Shown: piece by piece, positions 25,333 through 33,206 of the stretch
Layout: each line of letters starts with the position of its first letter
Numbering within the stretch: position 1 is the first letter of the stretch
NCBI GenBank assembly: GCA_029226935.1
Contig: JAQXYZ010000022.1
Span: forward strand, 1-38,538
Length of the DNA stretch: 38,538 nt
Reading direction: 5' to 3'
Source of the DNA: Bacillota bacterium
GTDB lineage: Bacteria; Bacillota; Clostridia; Lachnospirales; Lachnospiraceae
The notes under the pieces: generated by a model
Told to the model about the DNA's origin: nothing
Databases searched by the model: none
What the model saw: only the letters and a program-made list of their open reading frames with translations
Program-made: the position numbers and the translations under genes

Positions 25333-26775
25333 CTAAAAATTAAAGTAAATAAACGGATTATAGCCGCCCCGGACAAGATAAGTCAGGCAAAGCAGAAAAA
25401 CCGCCGCCATCGCTGCCGGATACAAAATATTCATTATTTTCCCGACAATGCCTGCTTTTCCTTCTGCCAACGCCCGATTACACCGCTTTGCCACAGGAAG
25501 GCAGAACAGAATTCCCAAAAGCAGAAAGAAGCCATATTCCCTGAAAAGGAATCCTGTCAGTTCACTAAAAAAACCGTTTTGATTGAATCCAAACAGATTT
25601 TTGAAATAAATATTTGCCTGATACAGATCTTTTGCCCGAAACAAGACCCAGCCAAACATAACCACCAGCATGGTATATATATGCATCAGAATTTTATGTG
25701 TGTTATTTACCGCATATCCAAAAAAGCGTTCTGCAATCTGAAACAAAAAGTGCCATAGTCCCCAGAAAAGAAATGTCCACGCCGCTCCGTGCCAGATGCC
25801 GGTCAGCAGCCATACAATCAAAAGATTTCGTATCATTCGGTCCTTATTCTCCACCCGGCTTCCTCCCAGCGGAAAATACACATACTCTCTGAACCATCTT
25901 GTCAGACTGATGTGCCATCTGTGCCAAAAATCCTGCATGGAAGAGGCAGCATATGGGTAATCAAAGTTTTCTTCAAACTTAAATCCGAACATCACTCCAA
26001 GTCCGATTGCCATATCCGAGTATCCCGAAAAATCAAAATAAATCTGCAGTGTATACGCAATAATTCCCAGCCATGCCATCAATACCGGCACCTGAAAGTT
26101 TTCCACTCCCATCTGCGACCAGCTGAAAATCTGGTCAGCAAGAATGGCAAAATTATTCGCAAGTAAAATCTTTTTCCCAAGTCCTGTTACAAAGCGGCAT
26201 ACCCCAACCGATATTTTCCTGTAGGTGCTCTTTCTGTTTCGAATTTCCTTGGCAACCTGATTGTAACGGACAATCGGTCCCGCAATCAGCTGAGGGAAAA
26301 ACGCAATATAAAGCCCTACATAAAAAGGATTTTTTTCTGCTTTGGTATCTCCTCTGTAAACATCAATCACATAACTGAGCGCTTGAAAGGTATAGAAGGA
26401 AATACCTATAGGAAGGGTGGGGACCCAGATATTCGGAACATCCATCTTTAACAGCGTACAAATATTGTCCACCACAAATCCCATGTATTTGAACAGAAAC
26501 AGTGTTCCTATATCAATTACGATAACCGATATCAAAATTTTCTTTTTTATCTTTAGTTTCTCTTCCCAGTGGGCAATCAGAATTCCTCCTGCCCAATTTA
26601 AAAATATGAACCCCAGCATAAGAAACACATAGACAGGCTCACCCCATGCATAAAACAGGATGCTCGCCAGAAACAGCCATATATTCTGTGCCATCCTAGA
26701 AAAGGACATCAGATAATACCCTGCAAATACAATGGGCAAAAAATATAACAGAAAAATAATACTCGAAAAAAGCAT
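25333..26775 (-). CDS. MBOAT family O-acyltransferase (AlgI-like)
   Basis: Polytopic membrane protein of 480 residues, typical AlgI/DltB size. Family marks are QALSYVIDVYRG, YFDFSGYSDMAIGLG (about 246-260), FWHRWHISLTRWFREYVYFP (283-302) and the catalytic histidine H329 in GIWHGAAWTF. It moves acyl groups across the membrane for an extracytoplasmic acceptor protein, here the DHHW protein encoded next. In alginate and acetylated cellulose (Wss) systems the same pair O-acetylates the polymer. GGTGAGG site before the ATG; it lies 17 nt after the CotH gene. Confidence 0.93.
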   Translation of the reverse strand: MLFSSIIFLLYFLPIVFAGYYLMSFSRMAQNIWLFLASILFYAWGEPVYVFLMLGFIFLNWAGGILIAHWEEKLKIKKKILISVIVIDIGTLFLFKYMGFVVDNICTLLKMDVPNIWVPTLPIGISFYTFQALSYVIDVYRGDTKAEKNPFYVGLYIAFFPQLIAGPIVRYNQVAKEIRNRKSTYRKISVGVCRFVTGLGKKILLANNFAILADQIFSWSQMGVENFQVPVLMAWLGIIAYTLQIYFDFSGYSDMAIGLGVMFGFKFEENFDYPYAASSMQDFWHRWHISLTRWFREYVYFPLGGSRVENKDRMIRNLLIVWLLTGIWHGAAWTFLFWGLWHFLFQIAERFFGYAVNNTHKILMHIYTMLVVMFGWVLFRAKDLYQANIYFKNLFGFNQNGFFSELTGFLFREYGFFLLLGILFCLPVAKRCNRALAEGKAGIVGKIMNILYPAAMAAVFLLCLTYLVRGGYNPFIYFNF

Positions 26776-26792
26776 TCTTCCTCACCTTCTCT

Positions 26793-28391
26793 CTACTTCC
26801 TAAGGACTACATAAGCCGCCGGAATAAAAAATATACAGGATGCCAGCAGAAGAAGATACCCCATCCACTCGTCAAGTCCTGTTGTCCTGTCGGTCTGTTT
26901 TTCCATTCTCCTGATAGCCTCCGGTATCCGGTCGTCATGATCCCGAAGGGCTGTCTTAATCCGATAAATTTCATCCTGATAGGTTACGGCATTCCTTGTT
27001 AATATCTCACCATCTTCTGCTTCTTCCGGCAGCAGACTGTATTTATTTTCTGTCGCATACCAATGCCCCCAGCGATACCAGTCTCTCTGACTTGCACCTC
27101 CTAAATGGGCTACAATTTCATCTATCTTATCAATCACATGTTTTTCCGAGAAGGAAGTCCGGCGCAGCTCCACATATCGTTTCTCCATTTTTTTAACAAA
27201 ATTCTCATCCCTGCAAAGCCGGTCAAACCAAGGCTTGGTCTGAAATGCCATATCTTCCACCGACAAAGCCTCCGGTCTGTAATTATCCATGGTTCCGTCA
27301 AAGTCCCAAACCGGACCCATCTTCAATTTTCCACCCACGTCCTTGTAACAATATGTGGAAAAATTTCCCGCATCATAGCTTGCAAAAAATTCATTCAATA
27401 GAAAATAGTCAATAAAAGAATCTACATCAATCACTTCTGAATATCGGGAAAATACTTTCGGGTCATCTGAATAAATCACTTCCTCTATCCTGCTGATGTC
27501 CTTTTCCACATACCGGATTGTATCATCACTTGCTTTGAGGCGCGTAGGATAGCGCAATTCAAAAAACTCTTTGCTATATCCATTTATCTGTCCATAAGTC
27601 TTTAGAATATTGACATTCTCCTCATAACGGTCTCTTCGAAGCAGATAGCTGTTAAAAACATCTCCTTCCTTATATTCCGCTATATCTACTCTGTCAGGAC
27701 CCTGTTTAATGCTTTCCATCAGAAGGTAGACACCCTGATAGGTATACCGGTTTCCGTCCCTCATAATTACCTCACAGTAATAACTGTCCGGTGTGCAGGG
27801 CATAAACTCTGATGCGATACTATATGCCAGATAATTTCTCAAAAGGCTTTTATCAAACATAGAACCGTTCAGAATCCATTCATGTTCCTTACCCATTCCC
27901 AAAATATCAATATCATTGTCCTGCCCGGACTGTGCAACAAGCTTTATCATCCACTGTGCTTTCTCATAAAGCATGGAAGAATTTCCTCTTCGCTTGATCC
28001 GCATGGAGCTTACTGTCTGCGGTGTGTCCTTCAAACAGTTTAACTCCTCTTTTCCATTAATAATGGAAATTGTTCCTTCCACATACGGCTCTACTCCATC
28101 TATTGCAATAAATCTCTTCTGTTCCGTGTCCAGCCAGGTATTAATTGGCGGTTCCACTCCATTGGTATCCAGAAGTACAATGGGTAAATGACTGCTGAAG
28201 TTTTCATCTACGGAAAAATCCTTCCCGATATATCTGATTGCATCCTGTTCTACCGGCGCTGCCTTAAGTGGTTCTTCATAAGAATTATGTTTCTCTATCC
28301 TGTGCTCCTTTTGATACAGAATCGTAGCAATTCCGCAGGAGAAGAGCATAAACAGAATACTTAAAGTCCCTATAATCCGAAAGCTTCTCAT
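26793..28391 (-). CDS. CotH-family kinase-like membrane protein
   Basis: The product has 532 residues with a membrane helix at each end (about 7-25 and 508-528), so the large middle domain is outside the cell. The CotH kinase fold is recognised by the N-terminal RRGNSSM motif, YYCEVIM, GVYLLMESI and the active-site string GPVWDFDGTMDN (around residue 360). Spore-coat CotH is an atypical secreted protein kinase, but this gene lies in an exopolysaccharide operon next to VTC-domain and DUF4956 genes, a trio that also occurs together in other bacteria. The target (protein or glycan) is unknown. GGAG site 7 nt before the ATG. Confidence 0.88.
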   Translation of the reverse strand: MRSFRIIGTLSILFMLFSCGIATILYQKEHRIEKHNSYEEPLKAAPVEQDAIRYIGKDFSVDENFSSHLPIVLLDTNGVEPPINTWLDTEQKRFIAIDGVEPYVEGTISIINGKEELNCLKDTPQTVSSMRIKRRGNSSMLYEKAQWMIKLVAQSGQDNDIDILGMGKEHEWILNGSMFDKSLLRNYLAYSIASEFMPCTPDSYYCEVIMRDGNRYTYQGVYLLMESIKQGPDRVDIAEYKEGDVFNSYLLRRDRYEENVNILKTYGQINGYSKEFFELRYPTRLKASDDTIRYVEKDISRIEEVIYSDDPKVFSRYSEVIDVDSFIDYFLLNEFFASYDAGNFSTYCYKDVGGKLKMGPVWDFDGTMDNYRPEALSVEDMAFQTKPWFDRLCRDENFVKKMEKRYVELRRTSFSEKHVIDKIDEIVAHLGGASQRDWYRWGHWYATENKYSLLPEEAEDGEILTRNAVTYQDEIYRIKTALRDHDDRIPEAIRRMEKQTDRTTGLDEWMGYLLLLASCIFFIPAAYVVLRK

Positions 28392-28409
28392 CCATATTCT
28401 CCGTTTCTG

Positions 28410-29087
28410 TTATCGGTTGATCTCATCATTCTGACACACGATATTAACCACATCCAGCTTGGCATTTGATTGAAAATATTTGATGATGTCTCCGCTTTCC
28501 TTCGCTTTTCTTATCTGTCGCTCCGATACTTCATAGATGTATTCCACCCCTGCCTGTGTTGCATTATGTACAATCATTCTCGCCTTCCCGGCAAATTTGT
28601 CATCCACCATATTTTCTACCGTCTCGTCACATTCCTTGTTTCCCCGCAGTATCAGAAGATACCTGTCATTATTCCTTATCATCCCGAAAATCAACATAAA
28701 TCCAAAAATGACAGCCGTCCCTACTGCAGCAATCAGATATTCCGATACCCCACAGCAAATCCCCGCAGCAATGCACCAGAAAATATATACGGTATCTCTC
28801 GGATCTTTAATTGCCGTTCTGAAACGAACAATAGAAAGGGCTCCGACCATACCAAGTGATAACGCAATATTATTTCCAATTACGTTCATAACAAGTGTCG
28901 TTACCAGTGTAAGCATGACCAGCGAAACATTAAATCGCGCACTGTATGCGGCTCCCCCGTGTGAAATGCGATAGGACAGATAAATCACTCCCCCAATTAC
29001 TGCCGCAGTCAGAAAGTTCAGTAACACATCCTGTATCGTCAGTGCTCCTGTACTTGTCACAAGATAGTTCATCATTTCTTCTTTCAT
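28410..29087 (-). CDS. DUF4956 membrane protein
   Basis: The product has about 225 residues. Four membrane helices fill the first 140 residues, including SLGMVGALSIVRFRTAIKDP, the DUF4956 signature that resembles the MgtC-type GxLSIVRFRT loop. A small soluble alpha/beta domain of about 85 residues follows. The ATG at 29087 is preferred because a GGAGGG lies just before it; an ATG four codons earlier overlaps that site. It sits between the VTC-domain gene (16 nt away) and cotH, the usual partners of this family. The function is unknown; a membrane partner of the VTC protein is plausible. Confidence 0.85.
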   Translation of the reverse strand: MKEEMMNYLVTSTGALTIQDVLLNFLTAAVIGGVIYLSYRISHGGAAYSARFNVSLVMLTLVTTLVMNVIGNNIALSLGMVGALSIVRFRTAIKDPRDTVYIFWCIAAGICCGVSEYLIAAVGTAVIFGFMLIFGMIRNNDRYLLILRGNKECDETVENMVDDKFAGKARMIVHNATQAGVEYIYEVSERQIRKAKESGDIIKYFQSNAKLDVVNIVCQNDEINR

Positions 29088-29115
29088 TTTTCCCTCCATT
29101 TTCCTCTACTTTTCC

Positions 29116-29820
29116 CTATATATCTTTCCCCAAAAAGAAATTGCGTGACGCCCCATATTTGCTGGCTGATGTCTGCACACAAAAAGGCAGTGAAACCATA
29201 TCTTTTATGTAAGTTAACAAAAAACGATTAAACTTGATCTCCATCGTCCCGAATCCATCCACACCAATTGGATAAAAAGATAGATTTTCTGCAAAAAGTT
29301 CACTGCATGCTTCACTTGCCCTAAGACCCGTGTCAAAGGTAACTCTGGTGTCATTGTCCTGTACCACAAATGCTTTTCTATCATATTCAATCAGGCATTT
29401 GGGGCGGTAAACAAACTGCTTCATCCTGCCATAAAGCTCCAACGCAAATTCCGTCTGCTGCTTTAGGAGCACCTCATAATCCCCCTCACAGACACACTCT
29501 GCATCCTGCCTTGAAAGTATTAATGAGCGCTTCCTCTGAAGCTTTCCCTGCTTCTCTTTAAGTTCCAGTTTCGCATACTGATCCTTTGAGTCATAAATCC
29601 TTAACCGAATTTTTCTCCGATTCTCATATCCATCCACCTTGTCAAAATAATCTGAATTATCCGGTGTATCAAAATAAAGAGAACGGACCGAATACCCTTC
29701 AGGGCTGCCATGTGCATCCTGACACATCACCTGCGACAGGTGATGTATCATCCATGCTGTTTCTACACGGTTCAACCGATATTTCTGTTCAGTCCGCAAT
29801 ACATCCAATATTTCTGCCAT
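29116..29820 (-). CDS. VTC-domain (polyphosphate polymerase-type) protein
   Basis: The product has 234 residues from the ATG at 29820, which follows a GGAGAGGGGG tract; an open frame continues 39 codons upstream to a TTG but crosses the leader hairpin and is not used. The tunnel-fold motifs of the VTC/CYTH-like superfamily are present: TEQKYRLNR, RSLYFDTPDN, RRKIRLRIYD, KLELKEKQ, LIEYDRKAF, RVTFDTGLRAS and TMEIKFNR. Yeast Vtc4 makes polyphosphate in this tunnel. Bacterial versions are found with DUF4956 and CotH but their products are mostly untested. First gene of the eight-gene operon. Confidence 0.88.
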   Translation of the reverse strand: MAEILDVLRTEQKYRLNRVETAWMIHHLSQVMCQDAHGSPEGYSVRSLYFDTPDNSDYFDKVDGYENRRKIRLRIYDSKDQYAKLELKEKQGKLQRKRSLILSRQDAECVCEGDYEVLLKQQTEFALELYGRMKQFVYRPKCLIEYDRKAFVVQDNDTRVTFDTGLRASEACSELFAENLSFYPIGVDGFGTMEIKFNRFLLTYIKDMVSLPFCVQTSASKYGASRNFFLGKDI

Positions 29821-29871
29821 TCTTCCCCCTCTCCTCTTCTCCCAAGTCCCCTTCATACTTTTTTGGGAAAT

Positions 29872-29921
29872 AAAAAAAAGACAGTACTTTTCCTCCTTAA
29901 GAAGTCTAAGCTCCGTCTTTT
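29872..29921 (-). terminator. Terminator-like hairpin in the exopolysaccharide operon leader
   Basis: On the minus strand AAAAGAC (29915-29921) pairs with GTCTTTT (29876-29882) and is followed by eight T in total. The 32-nt loop can form smaller stems (CTTA/TAAG) and contains an AAGGAGG. It lies between the promoter at 29955-29983 and the first gene, so it could act as an attenuator. No known riboswitch class was recognised. Confidence 0.5.
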
Positions 29922-29954
29922 CTAATAGTATCTTCAATTTTTCAGATGCTGTTG

Positions 29955-29983
29955 ATTATAGCACTCTCTTTTTCTAATTGCAA
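29955..29983 (-). promoter_or_regulatory. Sigma-A promoter of the exopolysaccharide operon
   Basis: Minus-strand TTGCAA (29978-29983), 17-nt spacer, perfect TATAAT (29955-29960). It gives a leader of about 125 nt before the VTC-domain gene. Confidence 0.7.
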
Positions 29984-30040
29984 ACCTTTTTTAATAATTT
30001 TATTGCAATATATGTTTACTCCATATTAATAATTATTTTA

Positions 30041-30069
30041 TTGACCGTCCGGAGACAGATAACTATAAT
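30041..30069 (+). promoter_or_regulatory. Plus-strand sigma-A promoter pointing into the regulator gene
   Basis: Plus-strand TTGACC (30041-30046), 17-nt spacer, perfect TATAAT (30064-30069). Transcription would begin about 20 nt before the 3' end of the XRE regulator gene and run antisense to it. No open frame with a ribosome-binding site follows. Confidence 0.5.
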
Positions 30070-30096
30070 GGAAACAAAAAAGCCTCCAGATTTTCA

Positions 30097-30879
30097 TTAC
30101 AAGAACAGCTTCGCGAGATCTCTTGCCCACGCCAGATAAGTGGGAACAATCTCATCAAGCAGCCTCTTTACCTCAACACTATCCTGTGCTGTAAGTTCTC
30201 CGAGCTTTTCGTAAACGCTGCCTATCGCCTTCGTATCTCCCAAGGCAATCATTGCTCTGGCATGATCCCCCATGGCAAAATATTTTCCTATTGCCATGGC
30301 TCCAACCGAAAAGTTACCAACTGCAATTGCACCGGATGAAATAATTCCTAGGCTGATTGCACCTGCAGCAAGCACACCGGCAGAAAAACAGCCTGCAGAT
30401 AAGATTCCGATTGCCAGCATACCAAGGGAAACTAACCCCAGAGCTAACAATCCATAAGACAATATTCCTATAGAAAGTATGCCGACAGACAGCACGCCCA
30501 TAGCTTTTATTCCAATGGCAATGATACCGCGGGCATTCAGCCCTACAGCCACAATCCCTCTTGCGTTGCGTCCGACATGCCATAAGGGCATACCCCATAG
30601 CATCTTTTTACTTTTCCTTTCTCGAAAAACTTTCCTGAAAACAGAAATTGTGTTGTCATTTTGTACCTTATCATCTGTTTCCATTGTTTCTTTCAGCAGA
30701 TAATCCAATGAGCAGTCATACAGCTCACTGATTCTGATCAGCTTATCCGTTTCAGGATAAGCGATGTCACTTTCCCATTTACTGATTGCCTGTCTGGAAA
30801 CTCCCAGTATATCGGCAAGCTGCTCCTGCGTGTAGTTGTTTTCTTTTCTTAATTTTGATAGTTTATCGCCTAGTGTCAT
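30097..30879 (-). CDS. XRE-family HTH protein with 19 five-residue repeats
   Basis: The product has 260 residues from the ATG at 30879, which has GGAGG 7 nt upstream (a start ten codons earlier precedes that site). Residues 5-62 are an XRE helix-turn-helix (YTQEQLADILGVSRQAISKW). Residues 106-200 are 19 unbroken pentads of the form (A/S)-x-G-x-x, e.g. SVGIL, SIGIL, SLGML, SAGVL. This resembles pentapeptide-repeat solenoids but with a central Gly instead of Leu/Phe. A short helical tail follows. It is not a typical membrane protein because the periodicity is strict. It lies upstream of the exopolysaccharide operon on the same strand but has separate transcription signals; regulating that operon is only a guess. 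Confidence 0.8.
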   Translation of the reverse strand: MTLGDKLSKLRKENNYTQEQLADILGVSRQAISKWESDIAYPETDKLIRISELYDCSLDYLLKETMETDDKVQNDNTISVFRKVFRERKSKKMLWGMPLWHVGRNARGIVAVGLNARGIIAIGIKAMGVLSVGILSIGILSYGLLALGLVSLGMLAIGILSAGCFSAGVLAAGAISLGIISSGAIAVGNFSVGAMAIGKYFAMGDHARAMIALGDTKAIGSVYEKLGELTAQDSVEVKRLLDEIVPTYLAWARDLAKLFL

Positions 30880-31014
30880 AGTGCGTCCTCCATTCTGAGC
30901 TGTCAACTCGTGTCAATCATATCCGACAGCCCTGTTAATAGCCATCATTTTGCGATTTCTAAATGTAAACTTTGGGTTGCGAACCCTCTATGACAGCAAA
31001 TTTTGCACTTAATC

Positions 31015-31323
31015 CTACTGTTCCACCACATAATCCAGACAGGTTCTGGTTGCAGTGAAGGGTCTAACCTTCCCGTCTGCCACAGCCACATGTGCAGGAT
31101 GAACGGAATATCCCTTTAACGCCTCCTCACTTTCAAATGTGGAGTCCAGCATCAGGTCAGCGTTGGAACTGGAAAGCCCATTGATATTTACCTTGATATC
31201 AAGAAGACCGGGAATCTGCCCTGCCAACCCTTCAAGTCCTTCCTTAATCCCAAGCTTGATGTTTTCTTTCTCTTCGCCGGAATATTCGTCCTTCAGTGTC
31301 CATAAAATTACATGCTTTACCAT
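31015..31323 (-). CDS. Dabb-family (stress-responsive A/B barrel) protein
   Basis: Small ferredoxin-like dimeric barrel protein of 102 residues. Family marks are MVKHVILWTLKDE at the start, GLEGLAGQIPGLLDIKVNIN, and the closing HPAHVAVADGKVRPFTATRT followed by CLDYVVE. The exact function of most bacterial members is unknown; some bind or convert small aromatic compounds. It lies 22 nt after the MmcQ-Ogt fusion gene, probably in one transcript. Confidence 0.88.
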   Translation of the reverse strand: MVKHVILWTLKDEYSGEEKENIKLGIKEGLEGLAGQIPGLLDIKVNINGLSSSNADLMLDSTFESEEALKGYSVHPAHVAVADGKVRPFTATRTCLDYVVEQ

Positions 31324-31345
31324 ATTGTGTTACTCTCCTTTTCTG

Positions 31346-31966
31346 TTAGATTCCATATTTCTTCAAATCCACCCTGCCGTCTATGACCTCAATGCCGTCT
31401 TCCTTAAGCAGTCTCTCCTGTGCGCCGGCTCCCCCAAATGCAAATTCGCCAGAAAGCTCGCCTTTGGCATTGACCACTCGAAAGCATGGAATGTGATCGG
31501 GGTCAGGGTTCTTATGAAGTGCATTGCCGACCGCTCTTGCCATCCTTTTATCGCCTGCCAACTCAGCAACCCTGCCATAGGTTGCCACATGACCTTTCGG
31601 GATTTGCATGACCGCCTCATATATTCTTTTGGAAGGACAGTCTGTTATCAGGTCATAGCTTTCGGCAATCATTCGTTTTATGTCCTCGTCCGGTATGGAG
31701 CCGTCCAGAATAATTGTATTCCAATGCTCCTTATTTTGATGATATCCGGGAAGCACTGCTTCAAAAGAATTTCTCCAGAAGTCTCTCCACTCCGGATCAG
31801 TCTTCACATTCAGATTGATGTAACCTCCCCGCTCATAAACCCACAAAAAAGCTTTTCTGCTTCCCTTTACCCTGACAAGCTCCCAATTAGGATCATGGAA
31901 GGGGGCTTCCTTATATGTGTTTGGAAAGGACAATCCGTATGCCAAGGCTTCTTCTCTTGTCTGCAT
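31346..31966 (-). CDS. MmcQ/YjbR domain fused to an MGMT/alkyltransferase-like domain
   Basis: The product has 206 residues from the ATG at 31966, 7 nt after GGAG (an ATG two codons earlier is too close to that site). Residues 1-110 form an MmcQ/YjbR-type (DUF419) domain with NLNVKTDPEWRDFWR. Residues 112-200 are the DNA-binding half of O6-methylguanine-DNA methyltransferase with QIPKGHVATYGRVAELAG and ARAVGNALHKNP. The active-site string is IPCFRVVNAKG: the acceptor cysteine C161 is kept but the usual histidine after it is Phe. It may repair alkylated DNA or act as a non-transferring sensor. Followed by a Dabb gene. Confidence 0.88.
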   Translation of the reverse strand: MQTREEALAYGLSFPNTYKEAPFHDPNWELVRVKGSRKAFLWVYERGGYINLNVKTDPEWRDFWRNSFEAVLPGYHQNKEHWNTIILDGSIPDEDIKRMIAESYDLITDCPSKRIYEAVMQIPKGHVATYGRVAELAGDKRMARAVGNALHKNPDPDHIPCFRVVNAKGELSGEFAFGGAGAQERLLKEDGIEVIDGRVDLKKYGI

Positions 31967-32097
31967 TATCATTCTCCGTTACTTCAAGTTTATTCCCATA
32001 CTATCTTTCGGAGCATCTTCTCTTAAGACGTTCCACGCTTCTGCGCTTCTTTGCGCCACATTTTTTAAGTATAACATAATGGCAGAATTTTTTCACC

Positions 32098-32919
32098 TTA
32101 CGGTTCTATTTTCAGGCGAAATACATGCTTCGCATTCCGGTACATCAGATCCGCATAGCTTTCCGCATCGATTACACTTTGAAGCACATGAAAGTAATCC
32201 TGATAGATGGAACGTTCCCCTTTCGGGTTACATAAATATGTATTTATGCCGTCAATCGGCATGTCACTTCCAAACATAAGCTTTTTGCTTCCATATCGCC
32301 TAATGGCTTCTATTGTCGTCTGCATCGGAACCCATGTCGTGTCACCATACAGATTTTCTGCTTTTCCAAGCAGCTCAAGAGCTTCTTTGTTATCCGAACC
32401 CAGTCCCATATGTACCATAACAAACGGAATTTCGGGATACTTTATTGCCGCCTCGTAAACATGCTGCGGCTCTGCCTCCTCACAGCCTCCGGTGTGAGAC
32501 ACGACCGCCAGCCCATACTTTTGGGCCAGTTCAAGATACGGAGTTACTTTTTCATCCATTGGTGAAATATGGGAATGAAACGGGTGTAGCTTTATCGCAT
32601 GAATGAAGTTCAAATTGTCACTGATTAACTGTTCCAGTTCTGTAGTGACCTGCTCTGTCAGCGGCTTTACCCAGACCGCCACACCAATTTTTTCCGGATG
32701 CTTTTTTGCAAAGGCAAGCACCCGACGCAGCGCATCCTCCTGCGATATCTGCAACTCACTCGGTATCAACTTCTGCTCATGGCTTACCTCTACGGCATCT
32801 CCGTTTGAAACGAGCGCGTAATCAATCCGGTATTTTTCCATCGCCGCAAGCACCATTTCTTCCGTCATGGAAAACCCGACCTTTTCCCCACCGATATGTA
32901 CATGTGTGTCAATTCTCAT
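32098..32919 (-). CDS. Amidohydrolase-family TIM-barrel hydrolase (PF04909 type)
   Basis: Metal-dependent hydrolase or decarboxylase of 273 residues. The metal ligands are visible: HxH at residues 6-8 (DTHVHIG), KLHPF, VVSHTGG, VMVHMGLGS and the late FGSDMPIDG aspartate. The short, complete barrel with these motifs fits the amidohydrolase-2 group, which covers many small-molecule enzymes. The substrate cannot be inferred, and no pathway gene lies beside it. Its own promoter is likely (32962-32992), with a leader of about 35 nt. Confidence 0.85.
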   Translation of the reverse strand: MRIDTHVHIGGEKVGFSMTEEMVLAAMEKYRIDYALVSNGDAVEVSHEQKLIPSELQISQEDALRRVLAFAKKHPEKIGVAVWVKPLTEQVTTELEQLISDNLNFIHAIKLHPFHSHISPMDEKVTPYLELAQKYGLAVVSHTGGCEEAEPQHVYEAAIKYPEIPFVMVHMGLGSDNKEALELLGKAENLYGDTTWVPMQTTIEAIRRYGSKKLMFGSDMPIDGINTYLCNPKGERSIYQDYFHVLQSVIDAESYADLMYRNAKHVFRLKIEP

Positions 32920-32961
32920 ATTCTCACCCCTTGTCCCTTCTTTTGCTGCTTCGCTGTATTT

Positions 32962-32992
32962 ATTATAGCAACATCTCCAAATATTGTCTCAA
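32962..32992 (-). promoter_or_regulatory. Possible promoter of the amidohydrolase gene
   Basis: Minus-strand TATAAT (32962-32967) preceded by TTGC, an extended -10, with TTGAGA (32987-32992) 19 nt upstream. The long spacer lowers confidence; the extended -10 helps. Confidence 0.35.
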
Positions 32993-32996
32993 AAAT

Positions 32997-33206
32997 TTAT
33001 CCACACGAAAAAATATTTTGTTTTGGCAGGAAATGAGACGGACTTCCTGTATAGAAAAGTGTCAGCTTATGCATAGCTCTTGTACAGACAATATAAAGCA
33101 GGTTCCTGTCATAATCCGAATTATAATTTCTGTTATCTGCATCAGGGACAATGACCTCATCGCTTAATTTACCCGTTTTACTATACACAGCACCACTTAT
33201 TTCTTT
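32997..33206 (-). pseudogene. Remnant of a UvrD/HelD-type helicase C-terminus
   Basis: About 69 residues remain, beginning right after the stop of the DUF4143 ATPase gene. The frame contains DEVIVPDADNRNY and YDRNLLYIVCTRAMHKLTLF, which is motif VI and the end of superfamily 1 (UvrD/HelD-like) helicases. All upstream helicase motifs are missing and there is no own start or ribosome-binding site. It is a tail left after deletion or insertion of the neighbouring ATPase gene. Confidence 0.75.

Noticed and set aside
29821-29937. N-terminal extension of the VTC-domain protein
   Set aside because: The frame is open upstream to a TTG, but it would translate the leader hairpin. The ATG at 29820 has the purine-rich site and matches where the domain begins.
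29821-29960. c-di-GMP riboswitch in the exopolysaccharide leader
   Set aside because: Expected because of the PilZ synthase, but the conserved GEMM core strings are absent; only a terminator-like stem is visible.
31139-32026. Long plus-strand open frame (295 codons)
   Set aside because: It lies opposite the Dabb and MmcQ-Ogt genes, which have clear family motifs and ribosome-binding sites. The plus-strand product has no recognisable domain and no good start site.
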